Assembly (NCBI GenBank): GCA_023014335.1
Contig: JAECYW010000031.1
Span: 186,001-250,000 of the forward strand
Reading direction: 5' to 3'
Length of the DNA stretch: 64,000 nt
DNA from: Galerina marginata
Taxonomy: Eukaryota; Basidiomycota; Agaricomycetes; Agaricales; Galerinaceae
The notes under the pieces were generated by a model. It had not been told where the DNA came from, made no database searches, and saw only the letters and a list, made by a program, of their open reading frames with translations. The translations under genes were made by a program, and so were the position numbers. Each line of letters starts with the position of its first letter. Within the stretch, counting starts at the first letter, position 1. Of this stretch, positions 56,710 through 64,000 are shown in pieces.

Positions 56710-56865
56710 GTCAGAGTGGACGGTTCAGGGCAGTTCAGAGTCGGTTCAGGGGACGGTTCAGACTTCATTTCAACTATCGGTTTTGTCCCTGAACCGTGGG
56801 TGAACCGGCATGCAACTCTGACCCCCCCGGTTCGCAAAATCTAAACATGGCGGTTCTTCACTGGT
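56710..56865. repeat. GGTTCAG repeats and inverted copies
   Basis: GGTTCAG or GTTCAG occurs at least four times, followed by inverted forms (CCCTGAACCGTG, GAACCGG), then a CCCCCCCGGTTCG run. Probably the left terminal or subterminal region of the Harbinger-like element. Confidence 0.5.
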
Positions 56866-56962
56866 TCTGCAGGCCCTCTACGCCTCTTGGTTTAGTTATG
56901 TTTATCACATGAAGCTTCAATCGTAATAAGATTTTTATTGAAATTTTGCGAATTTCCCTTCC

Positions 56963-59900
56963 TTGACCAGAAAGACAACATGCCTCGGCGCACAGAACGA
57001 CAAAAAAACGCCAATAACCTCATTAAAACCTTTCTCAGATTCTGTAAACTCAGAACAGAACACCTCATCCAGCGAGCACGACGCCAGAAATAGGCTGAAC
57101 CCAGGTGTGAATGCTCCGGCACATGACCCAGACCCACCAAACATATTGGATTTCGACCATCTCCTGCTCTTTGACTCAGACATCATCCTTGAATCTCCCT
57201 TCGGAGCCTCGTCGAGCACAGATTCCGACCATGATTCTAGTTTAGGTCCAATCACCGACTCGAGCTCGGATTCCAGTGATTCAAACTCAAACTCATCCTT
57301 CGGCACCTCCTCATCTTCCGTGTTTGACACATCTTCCAGCTCCGGGTCGACTCTCCTCACTTCCGAGTCGGATTCTGACTCTGAGGATTCCGAGGATGAC
57401 ATGCAGTTTCTCCTCCCTGCTGGAGACGACGATTTGGACTCAGAGGACGATAGCACCAGTACAGATTCTGACACGGACTCACTGGCAAGTTCAACCGCAT
57501 CAAGCGATTGGGAGCCTCTTCCAAATCAACAAGCTGATTTGTCTGGGTTTGATGGTGATTTGGAGGACTGCTTCGATGATGACTCAGAGGTCGAAGTACG
57601 GTACAGCAGCAATACCGCTCGAAATTTGGGCCGTTTAGTCCGCGAAGGGCTGGAGAAGATGTACGAATCGCGATATGAAGAGGATCGACAACGTGTTCCA
57701 CGGGGCCCTGCAACTATGCGACATGCTCTCGACGTTCTGAAACACGAACGCCCCGATTTATTCCGTCAAGACCTTCGTGTGTGGCCTACGACATTTGATC
57801 GAATGGTCAGCGAGCTCAGTAAAAACGCGGTATTCCAGAATAACTCGCCGAACGGTCAAATGCCTGTTGAAGACCAGTAATATGCGCCGAGGTGGCAATA
57901 CCATCGGACATCAGTGGAAATCATCGATTTCCGACGGAGACCCGCCGCATACCATTGAGAGCCATTGGTGAACAGCGGAGACCATGTAGCTAATTTATAC
58001 GACCATTGGACATCAGTGTTGCCCATCCGATCACATTGAAGGTGGGTAATGGCCACTGTAGTACATTGTAAATTAATCATCACATCCATTAAAATATAAT
58101 GTTGTGCACTGGTCTCCAAATTTCGCGTCCATTGAACTCTGGTGGTGGTTGCTCGGATCACTAGTGTATTTCAGTGGAAACTCGCTAGATATCCATTGGC
58201 ATACAATGGATTTCAGTCATTTTTTCCCCTGAAATACGATGTCTAATAGAGGAAGTTGCTCCCTTTCCAATGAATAACATTGGATTTTGAACGAGTTCTC
58301 TCATATTTCTATTAATTATCAGTGCTTATTGGATGCAAATAATCTATGATATCCACTGCATGTCAGAGAAATGATGTGCCTACAGCGCCTGTGGTGTACA
58401 AACAAAATATAAGCGCCATAAAGAACTCCCCTGAGGTGCAATTCCAGTTCGTAGGGTCCAACTGAATAATCAACGAGGGTGCGGGGGTCGAGGTATAAGG
58501 TCGGAAGCGAGAGCGAAGCCGTCAATGACGGAGACGGCAGTAAACGACGTTCGAGAGCGAACCGGACGTTGCAAACGACGGAGGCAAGAGCTTGGTAATT
58601 GGTCTTGGACACGTCGCGTAGGCGCTTGCGGGATGAGGGCTCTCAGGATCCTTTAAACCGGCCTCCTGCCTGCGAATAACGCGTTAAATTTCAGGATAAA
58701 ACACCGAGGATAATTCTGTTCCAATGGCATTCGATGGTGTGCATCGGAAGCCATTGGTGGGCGCCTGATGTATTTTTAGTCTCCGCCGCACATCGCCAGA
58801 ATACATTATCTAATCGTGTTATGTAATATCCACCAATCTCTATCACCCGCCACCCATGTCCAACGATAGTCACCAGTGTCCATTGGTGACCACTGATGTC
58901 CACCAATGTCTTTGATGGCACGGGGCATATGACTCTTGAAGACCAGCTTGCCATCACCCTCTTCCGTTTTGGTCATTTTGGAAATGCTGCTGGGATCGAC
59001 AAAGTAGCCAGGTGGTCCGGATACGCAAAAGGAACCATCTTCCTTGCGACACGACGAGTTCTTACGGCAATCCTGAGTAAGGAGTTCATGGATATCGCAG
59101 TCTCTCTGCCGACGGAAGAGGAAAAGGAAGAGGCAAAGCAGTGGGTCGAGGACCATTCATGCAAGGGCTGGCGTAATGGTTGGTGCATGGTTGACGGTAC
59201 ATTGGTCACTCTTTTCGATCGTCCATTCTGGTATGGTGAGAGTTATTTTGATCGCAAGTGTAACTACTCCTTGAATATCCAAGTACGTCGTTAGCGCCCA
59301 AGTAACTATGATCATTATTAATATTTCTGGAGGTTGTATCTCTGCCCAATCTCCGCATCATCGATTATGGCTACGGCTTTACAGGAAGCACCCATGACTC
59401 TACTGCTTGGGAGAAAACCCGAATTTACATCGAGCATGACACCATTCTGGATGAAGGTGAATTCATTTGGGGTGATTCTGCCTATCCTGTACGTCAATTT
59501 CATTCTGAATTGTAATACATTTGTGACTGATTGACAATTAAGATCGAAATATGGGTGGTGGCTCCTTATAAGAAGCCTGACTCAGAACACCCTGACAATG
59601 CTTACTTCAACAACCATGTCTCAATAGTGCGCATTCGGTCTGAACACGCCATTGGCTTCTTGAAGGGTCGCTTTCAATCTTTAAAGGGTCTTCGGATCAA
59701 TATCAAGGATGAAGCGACTCACAAGTTTGCGACATACTGGGTTATTGGCTGTATTGGCCTGCATGGCTTCGCTATGAAATGTGAAGCCGAGGAGCGCGCA
59801 ATGGCAGGTGACAATGGATCGGATGATGATCCTTTTATCTTCGAAGGTCTGTCAACTGATAGTGAAAGCGAGGTTCCGCAACAAGCACCTCTTCCTTGTG

Positions 59901-60061
59901 GAAATACCCAACCACAACGCTCGCGAGCTGCAAACCTTGCGGCTGGAAAAGCCTGGCGCGAACAGCTTAAAGCAACTTTGCTGGAAGCTAGAAGGAATCG
60001 GGATGCAAGACGTGAACGACACCAGGGACATGGCGCAAGCTCTGAAGACGAGAGCAATTAG
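56963..60061 (+). pseudogene. Harbinger-like DDE transposase, split by an insertion
   Basis: The N-terminal part is acidic and Ser-rich (SSSTDSDHDSSLGPITDSSS), then LGRLVREGLEKMYESRYEED, LRVWPTTFDRMVSELSKNAV and MPVEDQ. An inserted element interrupts here. After it the frame resumes exactly with LAITLFRFGHFGNAAGIDKV and YAKGTIFLATRRVLTAILSK. The catalytic part has MVDGTLVTLFDRPFWYGESY, FDRKCNYSLNIQ, an intron, VVSLPNLRIIDYGYGFTGST with HDS, EGEFIWGDSAYP, a second intron, WVVAPYKKPDSEHPDNAYFN, NNHVSIVRIRSEHAIGFLKG and RFQSLKGLRINIKDEATHKF. The Asp, Asp, Glu triad positions (VDGT, DYGYG, SEHAIG) are kept. The first ATG exon is uncertain (an ATG at 56983 starts MPRRTERQKNANNLIKTFL in another frame). 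The gene would be functional only if the insertion were removed. Confidence 0.85.
57878..58935. mobile_element. 1.06 kb non-coding element inside the transposase gene
   Basis: Flanked by an exact 11-base direct repeat TTGAAGACCAG (57867-57877 and 58936-58946); removing the element and one copy restores the transposase frame. Its ends are imperfect inverted repeats: left TAATATGCGCCGAGGTGGCA, right (reversed) CATATGCCCCGTGCCATC. Inside are many CCATTGG, CCAATGG, CAGTGGAAA and GACATCAGTGG words in both orientations. No gene. An 11-base duplication fits the 9-11 bases made by Mutator-like elements (family knowledge), but assignment is open. Confidence 0.75.
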
Positions 60062-60170
60062 AGGGACAAGTAGAGTATAGAAGTATTGTAACTAATGGAG
60101 TAGTAAAGTATCGTATCAGCTCTATAGTTAACTTAAGAATAACTTATCTCTACGACTACGAGTACTACAT

Positions 60171-61615
60171 TTACGCCTGATGATCTGGAAGGTAGGTATT
60201 GTCAACCGTTCCAATACCTTCAAAATTACCTGCCAGTGTGTCAAAGGTGAGATTGTCAAAATCCATGGTCATATTAGTGTTGACATCTTGGCCCGACAAG
60301 GTGCTTGAGGACGCGACATGCTGACCCGATGAGGGGGCCGAAGACGACATGGAATACATAACATTCATGTTGTTGGAAGATTGGTTGGAGTTTTGCCCCG
60401 ACTGGCCCGACAGGGTGCTTGACGATGCCATGGAATAAATTGGGTCCATGTCGTGAGTACCAGGTTGATGGGACGATTGCGAAACAACTAAATAAACCCA
60501 GGTTAGTCTCCAAGATACTTGCATAGTCAGGTGCTCACCGGATGTCCTGTTACGTCTCGCGGCTTTGGCTTCCTTCAGCCGCAAACGAGCCATCGTGCGT
60601 TCATGTTTGAGCCGCGCGAGTTCCAGATCTGCCTGCCGCTTCTCGCTCTTATCTTTTGCTTCTTGCTTCTTCACCTCGAACCGGGCTTGAATCACTTCAC
60701 GCTGGATGCGAGCCATTTCGATCTTGACTTGCGAAGCAGATTCAACCTTGGACTTGTTGAGCTCCAACTCCTTCTGACGTGTTACCTCTTCAGCCTGAGC
60801 AGCCTGGCTAAGCTCCTCCAATCGTGTTTTCTTCTTTTTAGCCGGAGGAGCTGCAGGTTTTGAGGTACCTGGGCGAGCGGGTGTCTTTGACTCGAATTTC
60901 ACGTCAACATCAGAGTCTACTGCCTTCCTCTTGACAGAACTCGCCTAGAATGTCCGAGACATAAGACAAATCTTATGTCAACAGTGAGAACGTAGGCACG
61001 TACTTCAGCTTTAGCAGTCATTTCCTTCGTATCCTTTGATATTATGGTGTCAATATCCATGATGTCGGCGTTGGCGTCAGCATCGGCTTCAGATGTTGCA
61101 TCGATCTCGCGGGCGATATCGTCATCGAGGATGTCGAAGCCATCAGATGTCCCGTCCGCTGTCTCAGTTCCGCCACCCTCGGTTTCGGTATCTTGAACGC
61201 CCATGGTAGGATCCTGAAGGACAGAGAGGTCAATCTCGTCAACGGAGCTGCTGTTGCCAATGCCAGTTGGGACAACATTGGGCCTTTCAGCAATAAGGTT
61301 GCGCATCTCAAGGAACCATGGACAGTCGTCAATGATCTGGGCTATAGGAAAGGTGCGTTGGTTAACATGTCGCATCAAAATGGGTTGTATGATATGCGCA
61401 CTCCATTTGTTGGTAAACGAATTATTTTGTGACAGGTCAACTTCATCAGCATGATTAATTCCGGCGCCGGTTTGTCCCAAGGCTTCGATGTGCTCCTTTG
61501 TGATAGTTTGCATTCTGTACAAGTAGATATGAAGACAGTTAAATATCAATTGAAAGGAACGAACTCACTTGGTCAATCGGTTCTTGATTTTTTCGGCCCA
61601 ACTGGCCTGAACTTT
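60171..61615 (-). CDS. Harbinger partner protein (5' truncated)
   Basis: Reading leftwards: ASWAEKIKNRLTK, an intron, MQTITKEHIEALGQTGAGIN with HADEVDLSQNNSFTNKWS. An intron near 61344-61390 comes next, then DDCPWFLEMRNLIAERPNVV with PTGIGNSSSVDEID. This GQTGAGI...FTNxW...CPWFxEMRxLIxERPNxVPxGxGN order is what I know from agaric Harbinger-associated proteins. An acidic stretch (DATSEADADANADIMDID) is followed, after an intron, by KRKAVDSDVDVKFESKTPAR and a long charged coiled coil (RIQREVIQARFEVKKQEAKD, LARLKHERTMARLRLKEAKA). The last exon is Ser/Met/Asn-rich and ends TYLPDHQA. The usual N-terminal Myb/SANT-like DNA-binding part is missing because the element's right end is lost. In Harbinger elements this partner helps the transposase enter the nucleus and bind DNA. 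Confidence 0.65.
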
Positions 61616-62132
61616 AGACAGCCTTCATTCAATTCCATATCACCGTCGTTTGACCGGATTCGCTATTTGCAAATATATGCGTCCATTCGGCTGTCATTGG
61701 ACATCATCCGAAACGGAGACTCATCGGCTCGCCTTCGGTAATTTCACCTGCAGCCCAATACCCGGGTTTTCTAGTTCGTTGGCGCAGAAGAGCCAAACGA
61801 TCACATCACCCATATCAATTTTCTCCTTCGTTCCATGTCCTGAAACGCTCCATTTTCATCTTTCCTGACTCTAGATCGTTCGTTTTCTATGGGATATTAT
61901 GAGAACAGAAGAAAGTGCGGTGGAAACCCACTATTTTCTCCCAATTGTGAGTGATTGAAAATCATGCCGCTTTGTTTATTCCTGGGACTTTCAGCTCGCC
62001 GTATTCGATAGCTTGGATATGCCGCACCGGCGTATAGTTTCTGTTTCCGTTTCTTTCAACCCCTCCGAAGTCGATTGACATTAAATCCATACAGTCCACA
62101 GTGAAAGCAATAAACAAGGTTTCATGGAGAGG
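61616..62132 (+). repeat. Decayed repeat unit B, right part
   Basis: Continues unit B after the Harbinger-like element: TTCAATTCCATATCACCGTC, TCATCGGCTCGCC and CACCTGCAGCCC match 54380-54510. Then CCCAATTGTGAGTGATTGAA matches 54836, and CGATAGCTTGGATATGCCGC matches 54905-54930. Confidence 0.55.
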
Positions 62133-63035
62133 ATGGTCGAAAGTCTCGGGATCGGATTAGATCGGGAGCGAATTGACTTACTCGCGTGGGCGTAGTATGG
62201 TGTTAGGCCTTGCGGGCGAGGGAATGTGTGTTTTGTACGAAGCGAAGATTAAGGAGAGAGTAGCGGGATGGGCGTCCGGGGAGAAAGCGATTCTAGACGT
62301 CAGTCTGGTAAGCGTCTTTCTCTAGCCGGAATTAGAAACGAGCACTTTGCTCATATCTGCTCTTTTTAGGTGATCCTGGGCAGGAGGTGAAATCGAGATT
62401 TAAGCAAGTAAGTCTCGTACTCCTTGAGACCGTACAGAATGCTAGATTACCCTTCGTACTCCAGTCTCTATCCTACTGCATTCTATTCTAGTACCAATAC
62501 CCGCCTCCACCGACATTATGCGGGTCTTGAGCAGGCTTGAAAGGACACGTAAGTCTATATCTGTTTGCTCCATTGCATTGCTGCGCGATCAGTCCACACT
62601 GAAAAGCTTACATTTCCCGTCTTCTTCGACCTAGAGCTCTCATATTCCATCGGGGTCCACGAGAACAGATCGATCTCCTTCAGTGACCCAGTGGACTGGT
62701 CTTTCTACCGGCACATACCTTCCACTTTTGGTCAATCGTTAATGACTGTAGGCCATTCTATCCGAATCACGCTGTCGATAGATTGGGATGAACCATACAG
62801 CTTTGGTTTACTCCTAGGACTTTCATATCGGGATTGGATATGCCGCGCCGGCGAATAGTTTTTATTTCCGTCTCTTTTAGCCCTCCGAAGTCGATTAACA
62901 CTAAATCATACAGTTCACAGTGACAACGAAAGAAAAAGTTTCAAGTTTGAAGGTGCTCGATTGGATTTTTCCCCAATGTAATCCGGATTCTAAATTTAAG
63001 AATTCTGAGCCAACGAGCGCGGTTAACGTTCTTTA
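62133..63035 (+). repeat. Decayed repeat unit C (partial)
   Basis: Corresponds to 53910-55085 of unit A: GGGATCGGATTAGATCGGGA, GGCGTCCGGGGAGA, GTACAGAATGCTAG near 62435, ACAGCTTTGGTTTACTCCTA at 62799, TTTCAAGTTTGAAGGTGCTC at 62938. GT..AG-like junctions at corresponding places (for example TAAGTCTCGTA against TAAGTGTCGTA) suggest the unit once contained spliced genes. Confidence 0.55.
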
Positions 63036-63039
63036 AATG

Positions 63040-63440
63040 GCAAGGTCGGATTCAGAGGGTGTGTTCTTTGACTTTCCGCGTCGCCTTTCGCTCTCTATAA
63101 CCGTCTAGCTTCAGACTTGCGGCCGGTTTAACATCAACAACACTTTATCGATTACTATGATCATGATTGCAGCTCTATCTGCATTTATCCTGTCATGTAT
63201 CTTCTAACTTTCAAGAGATTTTCTAAAGAGATGTGGAGCCGGATGTGCATGGTGCGCGTTCATCGCGGATACGAACTTAGTCTTAAGTAACCCAGCTATG
63301 GTTTGGATTCGTAGGCTGAGCAGTGTTACCGAGTCCTGGCCTTCTACACGAGGTGGTTAGTTCATCGAGCACAGCTATGATAACTAAATCACGAAGACTT
63401 ACGGGTTCAAGGTTTTTAATTATAATAGCCACGGAAAGTT
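63040..63440 (+). repeat. Start of a further decayed unit (D)
   Basis: CGCCTTTCGCTCTCT at 63086 matches the start of unit A; AAGTAACCCAGCTATGG, TTCTACACGAGGTGGTTAG and CACAGCTATGATAACTAAAT at 63285-63390 match 51628-51740. Confidence 0.5.
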
Positions 63441-64000
63441 GAGAGTAAAACCGATGTCATCAATCAAGGGAATGTGCAAGTGGCTCGGGGAGTGGCGGGT
63501 ATTTCGTGCCTATTCAAAATTGCAGAGGTAGAGTTTGGCCTTTGATACTACAACAGAAGTCGTAGGACAGTCGGAGGCGTAGTACAGTTGCATACACGGA
63601 CATAAGAACAAAGCGTTGCATTTGGGAATAGGGGCTTGGGCGCGTCGCGTCGCGTCATCCCACTCGATCACTCACGTGTTGTCTGTTCGGATCAAATTTT
63701 CCTACCGCATCACTCTGTTTCCTCCACGTTCGATTTTCTTTCAATGCATTATAAGACGCGGATTTCACTTGTACATGTAGTCTCTATTCTCTGGGAATCT
63801 TCGACACCTTGAAGAGCCGAAGATTTCGAACGACTTGTGCGGCGCGGCGCGGCGCAGGTGCTCCTACTCGCTTTTCCAGCTTGCGTCACGGTGCCCGGAT
63901 GTCGTAGCGTGTTCTGGTTCAAGGTAAGCAAACAAGTTTCTTGGACATAATACATTTGCTGATCTATTCCAAGAACCACAGCTTGTACTATGACGAGCCA
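63441..64000. other. Right edge, no supported gene
   Basis: Contains short G/C-rich microrepeats: GCGTCGCGTCGCGTC near 63641 and GGCGCGGCGCGGCGC near 63840. A possible spliced gene may begin near 63745, but no frame with support could be followed to the window end. Confidence 0.35.

Larger units (their letters stand above)
56703..61615 (+). mobile_element. Harbinger-like transposon, inserted in repeat B
   Basis: Contains a DDE transposase gene (plus) and a convergent partner gene (minus), the usual two-gene layout of PIF/Harbinger elements. The left limit is where homology between repeat units A and B stops; the right limit is where it resumes near 61615. About 0.8 kb of the repeat unit (corresponding to 53535-54360) is missing at the junction, and no right terminal repeat was seen, so the right end seems deleted. 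Confidence 0.65.

Noticed and set aside
57878..58935. Reading the interruption of the Harbinger transposase as an intron
   Set aside because: Using the GTAATA donor and the CCAG acceptor shifts the frame by one base; only removal of the element plus one copy of the 11-base repeat restores it.
63740..63980. Minus-strand open frame of 76 codons at the right edge
   Set aside because: Starts without ATG, driven by G/C-rich microrepeats, no support.

Overview
The window looks like nuclear DNA of a filamentous basidiomycete (Agaricomycetes-like). Coding sequence is cut by many 45-60 base GT..AG introns. The recognisable families (DUF6532-like, DUF6699, F-box, TPR-CHAT, WD40, dynamin-type GTPases, Tnp2/CACTA-like and Harbinger-like transposons) are typical of mushroom-forming fungi. 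No tRNA, rRNA or CRISPR was seen. About half of the window is mobile or decayed DNA.

Layout. 0-5.8 kb: an intact WD40 gene with a C-terminal membrane segment, a short dynamin-type GTPase gene, and a second, probably broken WD40 gene. 5.8-10.3 kb: a minus-strand, truncated and frame-shifted copy of a CACTA-like transposon, joined head-to-head to a broken small coiled-coil gene followed by short-repeat arrays. 10.4-13.9 kb: two convergent DUF6532-like genes, one carrying five 69-base in-frame repeats. 14.1-15.8 kb: repeat array plus a diverged coiled-coil gene. 16.5-18.7 kb: a hypothetical gene abutting an almost identical inverted 1.4 kb fragment of the large transposon. 18.8-20.1 kb: a second short dynamin-type GTPase. 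20.5-21.8 kb: repeat array plus the intact coiled-coil gene. 21.9-26.6 kb: DUF6699 gene, a small hypothetical gene, an F-box gene with a frame slip, and a doubtful gene.

26.6-39.2 kb holds a four-gene plus-strand transposon: an acidic/coiled-coil accessory protein, a Tnp2-type transposase, a small basic/acidic protein, and a protein of about 920 residues of unknown function. Its putative right terminus (CACTG...) falls inside a caspase-like (peptidase C14) gene, which is cut after the N-terminal part. Next to it is a decayed hypothetical gene. 45-49.8 kb: a TPR-CHAT protein with 14 nearly identical 45-residue repeats and a Ser where CHAT proteases normally have the catalytic Cys, preceded by a small gene that could encode its N-terminal domain.

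50.8-63.4 kb is a tandem series of decayed copies of a roughly 4.2 kb unit of unknown nature. A Harbinger-like transposon is inserted in it, and its transposase gene is itself split by a 1.06 kb element flanked by an exact 11-base duplication.

The transposon genes probably work together: transposase, accessory DNA-binding or coiled-coil proteins, and short palindromic or repeated sites between them. The caspase remnant, the CHAT gene and the two short dynamin-like GTPases are host genes. The first two belong to families linked to regulated cell death, but any joint function here is inference.
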